A stretch of 64,000 nt of DNA from an uncultured Rhodospirillaceae bacterium (GCA_945952105.1 CAMFGZ010000010.1:89705-153704); one strand, 5' to 3'. Positions 36,382-45,937 are shown, numbered from the stretch's first letter. Notes: generated by a model not told the origin, from the sequence alone. Program-made: numbers and translations.

Positions 36382-38007
36382 TCAACCTTTTGACAACCCC
36401 GCCAGCAGTATCGCGATCGCCTCTGCCCCCGGATCGGGAATGCCGTTGAGATTGGAAGCCGGGACATGGCTCGAGCGGCCGGCGCGGGCTTGCTTCATCC
36501 TTGCCGTGGCGTCGGCGCCGGCGCGCGCGGCTGCCGCCGCGGCATCGAGGCCCGCCGGCAAGGCCTGGAGGGCCGGGGCGATCGCATCGATCATGGTGCG
36601 GTCGCCGGGCCTTGCGCCGCCATGGGCCATCATCTTCGCGAGCCCGGCCGACAGCGCTTCCTGCCAACTCGCTCCCTCCGATGCGGACTGGCTCGCGGCC
36701 GAGAAGAAGATGGCCAGCAACACACCCGACGATCCGCCCATGGAGCGGGAGAGCAGCTCGCTCGTTGCCGCGAAGAAGCGGTCGAGACGGGCGAGGGGCA
36801 TCAAGGGCAGTCCCGTCTTCAGGTTGCGGGCCGCGGCCGCGACGGTCGAGCCGGTATCCCCATCGCCCACCCTGGCATCGAGTGCATTGAGCTTTGCCTC
36901 GGCCGCCACGAGGATATCGCAGGCGCGGCTCACAAGGGCGCTCAGGGTGCTGTTCCTGCTGGCCTTGACGCGCTTGTTCTTCGTCTCTCGGGGCAGCTTC
37001 ACCAGCTTCGGCTTCACGTGCGTGCGGACTGTCGGCCAGACCAATGGGCTTGCCGGCGAAAGCAGCGCCTTCTCGAAATCCGGGGTGAGGGGCAGCAGGC
37101 TCAGCGAGAAGCCATGCATGTCGAGCGACGACACCAGTATCGCGGGACCGAGCACCAGTTTGATCTTCGCACCCCGCGGGCTCGCCAGAACCTCGTTGGC
37201 GAGCAGGCTCATCTCCAGCGCCGTGGTGGAGCCGAGGTTGTTGACCAGGAGCGCGTAGGAACGCGCCGGCCTCGCCGCGGCGAAAAGACGGTCGAGCAGA
37301 ACGAGTGCCGCCTGGCGTGCGCCTTCGAAATTCACCAGGTCGACGCCCGGCTCGCCATGGATACCGAGGCCGAGCTCGGCCTTGCCGTCCGGAACGCGAT
37401 CTTCGCGACCGATGCCCGGAAGCGTGCAGGAGGAGAGCGAGAGGCCGAGCGAGACCACGGCGTCGGCGGCTTTCTGCGTCATCGCGGCGACGGTTCGGAG
37501 GTCCGCGCCCCGCTCCGCGTAGTGGCCGGCGACCTTCTCGACGAGCATTACGCCGGCGATGCCGCGCGGCTGGAGGACATCCGGCATGGCGATGTCGTCC
37601 TTCACGATCACGACCTCGACCTTCTTGCCCAGTGCGCGGGCGCGTTCGACGGCAAGGCCGAAGTTCAACCGGTCGCCGGTGTAATTCTTGATGATGACGA
37701 GGCAACCGCCTTTCCCCGTCACCGCCATGATCGCGGCGAACACGGCGTCGACCGACGGCGAAGCGAAGACCTCGCCGCAGACGGCGGCGGTCAGCATGCC
37801 CTTGCCAACGAACGAAGCATGAGCGGGTTCGTGTCCGGAACCTCCACCCGCGACGACGGCCACGCGGCCGTGCTTGTGATCGGTGCGGAGGACCACCTTG
37901 ATGGCGGGGTAGCCGTCGAGACGCGCCAGGTTGGCGCCACCGCTGCTGCGCAGGAGACCGTCGAGCGCGTCGACGACGAGACTGTCCTTGCCGTTGATGA
38001 ATTGCAT
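36382..38007 (-). CDS. ATP-dependent dihydroxyacetone kinase
   Basis: A 541-residue single-chain DAK. The N-terminal DhaK domain holds VVAGGGSGHEPAHASFVGKGML, IIKNYTGDRLNFGLA and GLGIHGEPG, whose His217 forms the covalent hemiaminal with dihydroxyacetone. The C-terminal DhaL domain, joined by a Lys-rich linker near residue 350, holds GDGDTGSTVAAAAR (Mg-ATP site) and MGGSSGVLLAIFFSA. It phosphorylates dihydroxyacetone to DHAP with ATP; no PTS-type DhaM is present. It converges on the glucan operon and is followed upstream on its strand by an MFS gene, so no direct link to trehalose metabolism is implied. Confidence 0.94.
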   Translation of the reverse strand: MQFINGKDSLVVDALDGLLRSSGGANLARLDGYPAIKVVLRTDHKHGRVAVVAGGGSGHEPAHASFVGKGMLTAAVCGEVFASPSVDAVFAAIMAVTGKGGCLVIIKNYTGDRLNFGLAVERARALGKKVEVVIVKDDIAMPDVLQPRGIAGVMLVEKVAGHYAERGADLRTVAAMTQKAADAVVSLGLSLSSCTLPGIGREDRVPDGKAELGLGIHGEPGVDLVNFEGARQAALVLLDRLFAAARPARSYALLVNNLGSTTALEMSLLANEVLASPRGAKIKLVLGPAILVSSLDMHGFSLSLLPLTPDFEKALLSPASPLVWPTVRTHVKPKLVKLPRETKNKRVKASRNSTLSALVSRACDILVAAEAKLNALDARVGDGDTGSTVAAAARNLKTGLPLMPLARLDRFFAATSELLSRSMGGSSGVLLAIFFSAASQSASEGASWQEALSAGLAKMMAHGGARPGDRTMIDAIAPALQALPAGLDAAAAAARAGADATARMKQARAGRSSHVPASNLNGIPDPGAEAIAILLAGLSKG

Positions 38008-38038
38008 GGCCGTCCCCTGTCGTCTCGTTGCTGCGCCG

Positions 38039-39232
38039 TCAGACCGAGCGCACCGGCCGGCGCACCAGCGTCCACCAGCCGATCAGGCCGACGATGCCGG
38101 TAATGGCGACACCGATGCCGATGTTCATCTGCGAATCGTGCGGCACATAGCCGACCAGCAGGGTCAGCACCGCGGCGGTGATCATCTGCACGAAGCCCAT
38201 CAGCGCCGAGGCCGCGCCGACGCGGGTTGCCGGCACCGAGGACAGCGCGTTCGCCATCGCGTTGGGCATGTTGAGCCCGTTGCCCCAGCCCATCAGGATC
38301 AGGGGCCCGATCAGCACCAGCGGCGTGACGTACCCCAGCGCGGCCGTCGCGATCATCGCCAGCGCGCCCAGTGTGAGGACGCTTTGCCCGACAGGGATCA
38401 GGAGCAGGCTGCTCACCCGGCCCTGCAGGCGGCTGGAGACCAGGCTCCCCACGACGAAGTTCCCGGCCCAGGCGAGCGTGAACCAGCCGAACAGTTCGGC
38501 CGCGATGCCCATGACCTGGATGAGCAGGATGGGGCCGCCCGAAAAGAACACGTTGAAGCCGGCCGAGGCACAGGTGGCCGCGATCATGAGGCCGAGGAAA
38601 CGGCGTTCGCGCAGCACCGCTCGAAAGCCGCCGACATAGTCGCGCACCACGCCGGTCGTTCGGGGCGCCGCCTTCGGCGCGGTTTCGCCGAGAATGCGCC
38701 AGATCAGGATCAGCACCGCGAACCCGAAGGCGGCCGTAAACCAGAAATTGCTGCGCCAGCCGAAGAAGGCGAGCAACTGGCCGCCCAGCAGCGGCGAAAG
38801 AGCCGGCGCGAGTGCCATCGAAGAAGCCATGTAACCCATCGCCCGCGGGGCGTCGGCACCGGTCCGGCTGTCGCGCACGATGGCGCGGCCCAGCACCACG
38901 CCGCCACATGCGCCGCACGCCTGGATCAGGCGCGAGGCGATCAGGGTCTCGATCGTGGGGCTGAGGGCGCAGCATATGCTGCCGATGGTGAACACGACGA
39001 GGCTGGCCAGCAGGACCGGCCGACGACCCATGTTGTCCGAGAGCGGACCCACGGCCAGCTGGGCAAAGGCGAACGCGAACAGGTAGATCGACAGCGTCAA
39101 CTGGGCGGTGCCGTAGGAGACATTCAGGTCGCGCGCGATGGTGGGCAGCGACGGCAGGAAGACGGTCAACGCCATCTGCGAGGACACGGTGGCGCTCATC
39201 AGCAGCCAGATCGGTGGTTTGGTCGTGCGCAT
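38039..39232 (-). CDS. MFS drug-resistance transporter, Bcr/CflA type
   Basis: About 397 residues with 12 predicted transmembrane helices. It matches the drug:H+ antiporter-1 family: ALTVFLPSLPTIARDLNVS in the first periplasmic turn, the motif-A loop GPLSDNMGRRPVLL, and RLIQACGACGGVVLGRAIVRD in helix 4-5, typical of Bcr/CflA. The ATG at 39232 is chosen over a TTG at 39247; neither has a strong ribosome site. It lies between the DAK gene and an oxidoreductase on the same strand. Substrate is unknown. Confidence 0.88.
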   Translation of the reverse strand: MRTTKPPIWLLMSATVSSQMALTVFLPSLPTIARDLNVSYGTAQLTLSIYLFAFAFAQLAVGPLSDNMGRRPVLLASLVVFTIGSICCALSPTIETLIASRLIQACGACGGVVLGRAIVRDSRTGADAPRAMGYMASSMALAPALSPLLGGQLLAFFGWRSNFWFTAAFGFAVLILIWRILGETAPKAAPRTTGVVRDYVGGFRAVLRERRFLGLMIAATCASAGFNVFFSGGPILLIQVMGIAAELFGWFTLAWAGNFVVGSLVSSRLQGRVSSLLLIPVGQSVLTLGALAMIATAALGYVTPLVLIGPLILMGWGNGLNMPNAMANALSSVPATRVGAASALMGFVQMITAAVLTLLVGYVPHDSQMNIGIGVAITGIVGLIGWWTLVRRPVRSV

Positions 39233-39289
39233 GCGCGGCAGATTCAAATGTCCGGGGAAGGCGGGGTGGCGGCCTCGTCGACGTCGTCT

Positions 39290-40270
39290 TCAGGCAGCGG
39301 CGCGTCGCAGAAGGGATTCCACGATCTCCTGCACGTCGAGCGCTTCGCTCAACGTCGCAAGATGGTGAGGCCTGCCGCGCGCGAGGTTGACCACACCTTC
39401 AAGCTGGCGCCGGAGCGCGATCGGCCGGGCCTGTTCATTGGGCAGGGCATCGGGCGCGGGCTGCCATGTTCCATCGGAGAGCCGGCGCTCCGCGATCGAC
39501 CAGTCCCGGAGCCGGACGGCGCCGCGGTCGCCCTCCAGCATCCAGACATTGTGGTCGTCCTTCGACGTTTCGCCGACGGCGCCGGTGAGAGCGACGGGCA
39601 GGTCGCCGGCCCGCAGCGTCGCGGCGATGCGCCGCTCGGACTGGCCGCCTTCCGGAAACGAGGCTTCGCCTTTCAGCCCGTGCAGCGGCCCGACGAGTCG
39701 CCGCGCGAGGAACAGGAAGTGCGAGACGACTTCGCGCGTGAAGCCGCCCTGCATCGGTCTGTCCAGCCAGCCCGCCGCATCGACCTGCCAAGGGCGGGGC
39801 CACGCGGCAAACCCGACTTCGATGACGATACGTTGCAGCGTGCCGATGCTGCCGGCGTCGATCCAGTTCCGGATCGCGGCTACGGCAGGCGACGAGGCGA
39901 AGGGGAAGTTCACCGCACCCCGGTCGCCAGCCTGCGCCACGAAGGCCCTCGCATCGGCGACGTCGGTGGAAAGCGGCTTTTCGCAGAAGACGGTCTTGCC
40001 GGCCGCCAGCGCGGCGCGGGCGTGAGCAAGATGCGAGGCCGGCGGAGAGGCGATGTAGACGCAGTCGCTGGCCGCGATCAGGCCAGCCGCATCACTCATC
40101 TGTCCGACCTGCGGAAAGCCCTTCCGCATGCGCTGCAGGGCGGCCGGCGCCGGGTCCCAGATACCGCAGGCGTGCAGAGTTGCAGGATCCTGCCGCAGGA
40201 TCGCGTTGAGCATGCGCTCGCCCATGATGCCGGCGCCGATGATGCCGATCGCAACGCTGCCGCTCGTCAT
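39290..40270 (-). CDS. Gfo/Idh/MocA family oxidoreductase
   Basis: A 326-residue NAD(P)-dependent dehydrogenase-like protein. The N-terminal Rossmann motif is VAIGIIGAGIMGERML, followed by DCVYIASPPASHLAHARAALAAGKTVFCEKPLS, which contains the family EKP motif with the catalytic Lys. The C-terminal substrate domain begins near residue 125 (PFASSPAVAAIRNWIDAGSIG). An AGAGGG ribosome site precedes the ATG at 40270. Family members act on sugars, inositols or related polyols; the substrate here is not predictable. It diverges from the PhyH gene. Confidence 0.9.
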   Translation of the reverse strand: MTSGSVAIGIIGAGIMGERMLNAILRQDPATLHACGIWDPAPAALQRMRKGFPQVGQMSDAAGLIAASDCVYIASPPASHLAHARAALAAGKTVFCEKPLSTDVADARAFVAQAGDRGAVNFPFASSPAVAAIRNWIDAGSIGTLQRIVIEVGFAAWPRPWQVDAAGWLDRPMQGGFTREVVSHFLFLARRLVGPLHGLKGEASFPEGGQSERRIAATLRAGDLPVALTGAVGETSKDDHNVWMLEGDRGAVRLRDWSIAERRLSDGTWQPAPDALPNEQARPIALRRQLEGVVNLARGRPHHLATLSEALDVQEIVESLLRRAAA

Positions 40271-40438
40271 TCACATCCCTCTGGTCAGGTCGCGGATACT
40301 ATCACGCGCTCGTTCGGCCCGCGCCAATTCGGCATGTGAGAATTCGGATCGCAGTTTCTCTTGCGACCGGCCTGCAGGGCCGTGCAACCTCTGTCCCAAG
40401 TGCCGTCCGAAGGCGCGGTCAAGGGAAGGAAACGGTCG

Positions 40439-41341
40439 ATGAAGCCCGAAGAGATCCTGAAGCACGAACCGCTGGTGCTCACCGACGACCAGCGCGCCGC
40501 ATTTTTCCGTGACGGCTATCTGGTCCTCGAAAATCATGTACCGGCCGAATGGCTGGCCCGACTCAGGGGAGCGATGACGCAAGTCATCGACCGAAGCCGC
40601 GGCGAGACCCGGTCGGGCGACGTGTTCGTACTGGAGCAGGGCCATTCGGCCGACGATCCGCGGCTGCATCGCGTGACCTCGCCGCAGGACCAGCATCCGG
40701 TGTTCTGGGATTTCATATCCGACCCGGTGATGACCGACCTGGTGGCGGATGTCGTCGGTCCGGACGTGAAGTTCCATCACGCCAAGCTCAACGTGAAGGC
40801 GGGGAAGGGGAGCCGCGAATTCAAGTGGCACCAGGACATCCAGGCATGGCCGCACACCGACTACAGCCCGGTCACGGTGGGCGTTTATATCGACGGGTGC
40901 ACCGCCGACCAGGGGCCGCTGGCCTTCGTGCCGGGCAGCCACGACGGGCCGCTCTACAGCATGTACGACGAGAAGGGCGGCTTCGCCGTCGCGTTGCGCG
41001 AAGCCGATGCCCGGCTGATCCGCGAGAGCGAGGTGAAGTACGCCACCGGCGGGCCGGGTACGACGCTGCTGCTCAACTGCCGGACCATCCATGGCTCGAC
41101 GCAGAACAGGTCGAGCGCCGCGCGGCCGCTGCTGCTGCCGGTTTATTCGTCGGCGGACTCGTTCTGCTACGTGCCCTCGCCGATCACCAGCCCGCACATG
41201 GGCGACATCGTGCGCGGCAAGCCCGCGACCTATGCGAGCTTCGACCTGCGTCCCTGCGAACTCCCGCCCGACTGGCGTGCCGGTTATCGCGCGCCCTGGA
41301 GCCTGCAGCAGGACTCTGAAAAGGCGCGGCAGGCCATGTGA
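40439..41341 (+). CDS. Phytanoyl-CoA dioxygenase (PhyH) family protein
   Basis: A 300-residue Fe(II)/2-oxoglutarate-dependent oxygenase. It has LTDDQRAAFFRDGYLVLENHVP at the N-terminus, the iron ligands His-x-Asp in FKWHQDIQAWPH, the family core CTADQGPLAFVPGSHDG and the distal His in LLNCRTIHGSTQNRS. The ATG at 40439 has a GGAAGG site upstream and suits the conserved N-terminus. Members hydroxylate varied small molecules (phytanoyl-CoA, ectoine, halogenated or natural-product substrates). It converges on an aldehyde dehydrogenase gene, which might share a pathway. Confidence 0.92.
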   Translation: MKPEEILKHEPLVLTDDQRAAFFRDGYLVLENHVPAEWLARLRGAMTQVIDRSRGETRSGDVFVLEQGHSADDPRLHRVTSPQDQHPVFWDFISDPVMTDLVADVVGPDVKFHHAKLNVKAGKGSREFKWHQDIQAWPHTDYSPVTVGVYIDGCTADQGPLAFVPGSHDGPLYSMYDEKGGFAVALREADARLIRESEVKYATGGPGTTLLLNCRTIHGSTQNRSSAARPLLLPVYSSADSFCYVPSPITSPHMGDIVRGKPATYASFDLRPCELPPDWRAGYRAPWSLQQDSEKARQAM

Positions 41342-41357
41342 AACCGGACGCGCGGGC

Positions 41358-42863
41358 TCAGCGCATCACGAACGGGTTGGCCGGCGAGCCCTCCGCCGTC
41401 GAGATCCAGACGCTCTTGGTCTCGAGATATTCGTGGATCGCTTCCATGCCACTCTCGCGGCCGATGCCGGAATGCTTCATGCCGCCGAACGGCATCATGT
41501 AGCTGATGGCGCGGTAGGTATTGACCCAGACCGTGCCGGCCTTCAGCGCAGAAGTCATGCGCAACGCCCGGTTCATGTCCCGGGTCCAGACGCCGGCCGC
41601 CAGCCCGTAGATCGTGTCGTTGGCCAGTCGCACGGCTTCCTCCTCAGTGTCGAAGCCGATGATGGACAGGACGGGACCGAACACTTCCTCGCGGGCGATA
41701 CGCATGTCGGGGCGCACGTCGACGAAGATCGTCGGCTCGACGAACTGTCCGCCAGGCATGTCGCTGGCGGCGCCGCCGCCCAGGATGCAGCGCGCGCCCT
41801 CTTCCTTGGCGATCTCCATGTAGTCGAGGATCTTGCGGTACTGCGGCGCGGTCGTGACCGGTCCGATGTTGGTGTCCGGCAGCATCGGATCGCCCTTGCG
41901 CGCCGAGCGGCCGAGCTCGGCAACGCGCTTGCTGAATTCCTCGCGGATCGAGTTCTGCACCAGGAGGCGCGAGCCCGCGATGCAGGTCTGGCCGGTGGCC
42001 GCGAAGATGCCGGAGATCGCGCCGGACGCGGCGGCACCCAGGTCGCAATCCTCGAACACGATATTGGGCGACTTTCCGCCCAGTTCGAGCGAGACGCGCT
42101 TCAGCGTCCTGGCGGCCTGCGCATAGATCTTGGCACCCGTGCTGTCGGAGCCGGTGAAGGTGATCTTCGAGATCCCCGGATGATCGACGAGCGCAGAGCC
42201 CGCTTCCTGGCCATAGCCGGTGACGACGTTGAAGACGCCGTCGGGGAAGCCGGCTTCCTTCGTCAGGGCCGCGAATTCGAGCGTCGAGGCGGAGGCGAAT
42301 TCCGAGGGCTTCACGACGACGGTGCAGCCGGCGGCGAGGGCGGCCGCGCATTTCCAGGCGATGAACAGCAGCGGCGAGTTCCAGGCGGTGAGCGCCGCCA
42401 CGACGCCGACCGGCTCATGCCGCGTGAAGGCGAAATGGTTGGGCTTGTCGATCGGCACGACCGAGCCCTGGATCTTGTCGGCCAGGCCGCCGAAGTAGCG
42501 CCACCATTCGGGATTGTAGTTGACCTGTCCCAGCATCTCCGAGAGCAGCTTGCCGTTGTCGCGCACCTCGACTTCCGCGAGGCGCTGGGCGTTGGCCGCG
42601 ATCAGGTCGGCGAGCTTCACCATCAGCTTGCCGCGATTGGACGGCGACATGGTTGCCCATGGACCTTCGCGCAGGGCGAGCGATGCGACGGCGACGGCAC
42701 GATCGACGTCGCGGGCGCAGCCTTGGGGGATCCGCGCCCACACCTCGCCGCGATACGGATCGATGCTGTCGATCCACTTGCCGCCGATCGGATCGACGTA
42801 CGCGCCGGCGATGAAATGCTGGTATGTCTTCAAACGATCCTCCTTCGCTGCCTCCGCGGCCAT
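41358..42863 (-). CDS. Aldehyde dehydrogenase family protein
   Basis: A 501-residue NAD(P)-dependent enzyme oxidising an aldehyde to an acid. Conserved parts are TAWNSPLLFIAWKCAAALAAG, FTGSDSTGAKI, the general-base Glu in VSLELGGKSPNIVFED, the nucleophilic Cys in ATGQTCIAGSRLLVQ, EEVFGPVLSIIGF and the C-terminal PFGGMKHSGIGRESG. Length and motifs are complete. The nearest relatives by pattern are broad-specificity or betaine/aromatic aldehyde dehydrogenases; the substrate cannot be fixed. Confidence 0.94.
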   Translation of the reverse strand: MAAEAAKEDRLKTYQHFIAGAYVDPIGGKWIDSIDPYRGEVWARIPQGCARDVDRAVAVASLALREGPWATMSPSNRGKLMVKLADLIAANAQRLAEVEVRDNGKLLSEMLGQVNYNPEWWRYFGGLADKIQGSVVPIDKPNHFAFTRHEPVGVVAALTAWNSPLLFIAWKCAAALAAGCTVVVKPSEFASASTLEFAALTKEAGFPDGVFNVVTGYGQEAGSALVDHPGISKITFTGSDSTGAKIYAQAARTLKRVSLELGGKSPNIVFEDCDLGAAASGAISGIFAATGQTCIAGSRLLVQNSIREEFSKRVAELGRSARKGDPMLPDTNIGPVTTAPQYRKILDYMEIAKEEGARCILGGGAASDMPGGQFVEPTIFVDVRPDMRIAREEVFGPVLSIIGFDTEEEAVRLANDTIYGLAAGVWTRDMNRALRMTSALKAGTVWVNTYRAISYMMPFGGMKHSGIGRESGMEAIHEYLETKSVWISTAEGSPANPFVMR

Positions 42864-42966
42864 GTGCGCGACAGGGTGTCAGGTCGCTGCCCGCCCTTTA
42901 GGCTATAAGCTTACACCGTGTCCGGCAGGCCGTGAGACAGCAATGATCGAGGGGGTAAACGATCCG

Positions 42967-43230
42967 ATGACGAGACTTGTTCTTCCGCTCCTGCTTCTGG
43001 CGTGCGCCGCGGGCGGCGCTGCGGCACAGAGTGACGACGCGGCCTACTGCAAGAAGCTCGGCGACTATGCCACGCGCTATCTGGGAGATGCCGGTGGCAA
43101 CGGAGGAACCCGGCCCGACTTCGACATCGTCGACGCCGTCAACAAGTGCAACAAGGGCGACACTGCGGCGGGTATCGCGGCGCTGGAGAAGAAGATTCGC
43201 AGCAAGGGCTTCACGCCCCCGGCGCGATGA
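42967..43230 (+). CDS. Small secreted protein with two Cys (87 aa)
   Basis: A signal peptide (TRLVLPLLLLACAAGGAAAQ) precedes a mature part of about 66 residues with two Cys (DAAYCKKLGDYATRYLG and VDAVNKCNKGDTAAGIAALE) that could form one disulfide across two helices, ending KKIRSKGFTPP. The ATG at 42967 is preferred, with a G-rich site 11 bases upstream; ATG 42943 is also in frame. Its reading frame is also open further upstream across the aldehyde dehydrogenase promoter, which I discount. No known function; similar two-Cys helical proteins are common in alphaproteobacterial periplasms. Confidence 0.72.
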   Translation: MTRLVLPLLLLACAAGGAAAQSDDAAYCKKLGDYATRYLGDAGGNGGTRPDFDIVDAVNKCNKGDTAAGIAALEKKIRSKGFTPPAR

Positions 43231-43279
43231 GAGAAGGCCGCCGGATTTCTGGCGTCTTTGCGCTATAACGTTTCGCAAG

Positions 43280-45502
43280 ATGAGCGATCCGCAAACAGGG
43301 CCGTCCGACGAAAGGATACGCAGAAGCGTCGAACGTGCGCGTGACTTCCTGTTGTCGCAGCAGAAAACACGTACGCCGTGGAAATCCTCGGTGCTTGCGC
43401 CGGGCGATCCCGCGATCGACCGATTTTCCACGGGACTTTGGACCGGCACCTTCACCATGCCCGCGGCGCCGCGGGAGGTGCCGGTCTATTGTCCGGTGAT
43501 CGTCACGGCACCGTTGTACTTTCCGCTGCTCGTCGGTCGGTCCGCGACCTTCAATGGCCTCGTCGACGCACCTTTCTCCTCCATGGACGGCTGGGCGGGC
43601 CGGCGCGACGGGGAGGAACCGGCGGAAGCCGGGCGGCCGATCGGGAAGGCCGCCACGCAGTTCGGCGATGGCAGGACAAACTGGGGCTCCTATTACGTCG
43701 TGGGGAGCGTCGACGGCACGCTGCAGTTCATTGCGCGCGTCGCGGCCAACCGGAGCTGGAAGGCCAAAGTGTCCAAGGTGGTTGCAGGAAGCTGGTCGTT
43801 CCAGCTCGTGACCTATGCCAGTGCCGCCGCGGCATCGCGGGATGTCGGCCGCATCCCGGTGGGAGCGGCGTGGCTGCAGGCCGAACGGCCGGGTGATGTC
43901 CGGCACTACTGGACCGTGTCCTATGTCGAATCCCCGCCGCAGTTCAGCGACGTGGTACTCGACGGGTCGGGCCCCTTCGTGGTTCGCGGGACGCTCAACG
44001 GCTTCACCGCAACGCGCGGGCGATCCTGCAAGATACTGGTCACAAGCGAGGCCGATGGCGAGTACGCCTGGGCGCTGGCCGATGCGGTGCCAGGCGTGTT
44101 CACGATCAGTCGCGGCTTTCCCTTCGGCGGCAGGATCAGGCTGCGGCTCGTCGAGTTGCGGGACGGCTGCGCGGTGCGCGTGCTCGGTCAGGTCTGGGCC
44201 GAGGAAAATGCCGCTGCCGGTGCCAGCTGCTTCCCCGACTTGCGGATTGAGTACCGCTCCCTGACCACGGGCATGCCGGGCGCGCCCGACAGCGTCGTTC
44301 CGGCGCGACGCGACCGGACATGGTCGGTGAGGCTGGCGCCGAAGGGCGTGGGCCGGGTGTCGCTGGTGGACGTCAACACCCAGCGGATCTGCGGCGAATA
44401 CACGATGCCATCCGGCCTCATTCGCTCGTTCATCGTGCCTGCCGCCGATTCGGGCCAGCGGCCGATCAAGGACGTCTACTACGACGCCTTCAACGATACC
44501 TGCTTCCTGTACGACCAGGCGGTCGCGCTGATCGCCCTGCTGCAACTCGGGGAGCGGGCGGCGGCGCGCCGGCTGGTCGATGCGCTGCTGACCGTGCAGA
44601 ACGCGGACGGGAGCTTTCCCTTTGCCAACCAGCAGGCGACCCTCTCCGCCCACGAAGCGGGCATCATCCGAAACGGCGCCCAGTCCTGGGTCTGCTACGC
44701 CCTGCTGATCGCCGACCAGCCGCCGTACCGGGACTGGTTCGCCGAGCGCCCGCTGGGGGCCGCGCTGGCGGGCCTCGACTATGCCCTCGACTACGTGAAC
44801 GCGAAGGGGCTGGTGGACGGTGGGCGCGGCCGCATCGTCGACGGCGTGCTTGAACCGGATTACGTGGTGCCGTGGTGGAGCACCGAGCACAATATCGATC
44901 TCTGGTGGGCCCTCGATCTTGCCCATCGCCTCTATGGCAGCGGGTCGGTCGGCTACGCCGCCCGCGCCGACAGTCTCAAGGCTGCCCTCCTGCAGGACGG
45001 TCTCGGCTGGGATGCTGCGACGGGTCTCTTCTGGCAGGGCGGTATCGTCAGCAACGGAGTCAACAAGCCTGACGGCATGCGCGCCCTCGACACGCATAGC
45101 TGGGGGGCCGTGCTGCTCGAGAAGTGGGGCCTCGGGGCCGAGGCCGCCGCCTCACTGGCGCGCGCCGGCGAGCACTATGCGGTGACCGACCCGGCGACCG
45201 GACTGCGCGGGTTCACCACGTTCATTTCCCTCGACGGATATCCGCCGGACACGATTACATCGCCCTGGTACGAAGGCAGCCTGGGCGTTGTGATTGCATT
45301 GCGCAATCAACAACCGGCAAAAGCGACCGAACTGCTTGGCAAGCTCGTGCTCGCGCAGAATCCGGATGGGTCCTATCCCTACGCGCTGCGCGACGACCCG
45401 GTGAACGAGATTCACACATTTCCCTGTGTCATCGCGCCGGCCTGGAACGTGCTGGCCTGGTCTGGCCCCGGGACTTCCTATCCCCGTATCGTGTGGACCT
45501 GA
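43280..45502 (+). CDS. Unrecognised 740-aa protein with probable alpha/alpha-toroid C-terminal half
   Basis: I do not recognise a named family. Residues 1-60 are helical and polar (SVERARDFLLSQQK). Residues 60-400 are rich in short beta segments and Gly/Trp/Tyr (SMDGWAGRRDG, TNWGSYYVVGSVDGTLQF, KVVAGSWSFQLVTYAS). From about 400 on, repeated helix pairs appear with LLTVQNADGSFPFANQQ and VLAQNPDGSYPYALRD, plus VPWWSTEHNIDLWWALDLAHRLYG and LDTHSWGAVLLEKWG, as in six-hairpin glycosidase and terpenoid-cyclase-like toroids. There is no signal peptide, so it is probably cytosolic. The ATG at 43280 lacks a clear ribosome site. A carbohydrate or polyprenyl substrate is a guess. Confidence 0.75.
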   Translation: MSDPQTGPSDERIRRSVERARDFLLSQQKTRTPWKSSVLAPGDPAIDRFSTGLWTGTFTMPAAPREVPVYCPVIVTAPLYFPLLVGRSATFNGLVDAPFSSMDGWAGRRDGEEPAEAGRPIGKAATQFGDGRTNWGSYYVVGSVDGTLQFIARVAANRSWKAKVSKVVAGSWSFQLVTYASAAAASRDVGRIPVGAAWLQAERPGDVRHYWTVSYVESPPQFSDVVLDGSGPFVVRGTLNGFTATRGRSCKILVTSEADGEYAWALADAVPGVFTISRGFPFGGRIRLRLVELRDGCAVRVLGQVWAEENAAAGASCFPDLRIEYRSLTTGMPGAPDSVVPARRDRTWSVRLAPKGVGRVSLVDVNTQRICGEYTMPSGLIRSFIVPAADSGQRPIKDVYYDAFNDTCFLYDQAVALIALLQLGERAAARRLVDALLTVQNADGSFPFANQQATLSAHEAGIIRNGAQSWVCYALLIADQPPYRDWFAERPLGAALAGLDYALDYVNAKGLVDGGRGRIVDGVLEPDYVVPWWSTEHNIDLWWALDLAHRLYGSGSVGYAARADSLKAALLQDGLGWDAATGLFWQGGIVSNGVNKPDGMRALDTHSWGAVLLEKWGLGAEAAASLARAGEHYAVTDPATGLRGFTTFISLDGYPPDTITSPWYEGSLGVVIALRNQQPAKATELLGKLVLAQNPDGSYPYALRDDPVNEIHTFPCVIAPAWNVLAWSGPGTSYPRIVWT

Positions 45503-45647
45503 ACGCTACCTTGGGATGTGGTCTGCCTCTTCGTGACTATTTTATGGTCCGTTTTCCGACGTTGGACGGACGATGGTCAGAGGGGGCGGAATCTTGCTAT
45601 CGTGCGGCAGGCTCGGTTCTCTCGCGCCGGAAATGAAGGACACGAAA

Positions 45648-45848
45648 ATGGCTTCAGGTACCGTCAAGTGGTTCAACGCCACCAAAGGATACGGCTTCAT
45701 CCAGCCCGACTCGGGCGGCAAGGATGTGTTCGTTCACATCAGCGCTGTCGAGCGCGCCGGCCTCAATGGCCTGAATGAAGGCCAGAAGGTCACGTACGAC
45801 GTGCAGGTCGAGCGCGGCAAGGAAGCGGCGGTCAATCTGAAGGCTTGA
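45648..45848 (+). CDS. Cold-shock domain protein
   Basis: A 66-residue CspA-type single-stranded nucleic-acid-binding OB fold. It has [18 protein letters not shown] (RNP1) and [14 protein letters not shown] (RNP2). An AAGGA site lies 8-9 bases before the ATG at 45648. The 145-base leader 45503-45647 includes an imperfect GTCCG/CGGAC stem around 45548-45572, consistent with a structured csp leader, although no canonical cold box was identified. A strong terminator follows 90 bases after the stop. Confidence 0.95.
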   Translation: MASGTVKWFNATKGYGFIQPDSGGKDVFVHISAVERAGLNGLNEGQKVTYDVQVERGKEAAVNLKA

Positions 45849-45937
45849 TCCCCCGTTCGGCCGGACCACGCGGCCGACGGGAAACGATCGAAACGATTGT
45901 GCGCTCGCCGCTGGACGCGCGGGGTGCTATCGCCAGA

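Noticed and set aside
37931..40339. An 802-codon plus-strand open frame crossing three minus-strand genes.
   Set aside because: It spans the dihydroxyacetone kinase, MFS and oxidoreductase genes including their junctions, and its residues are His/Arg/Gln/Asp-rich without any fold signal.
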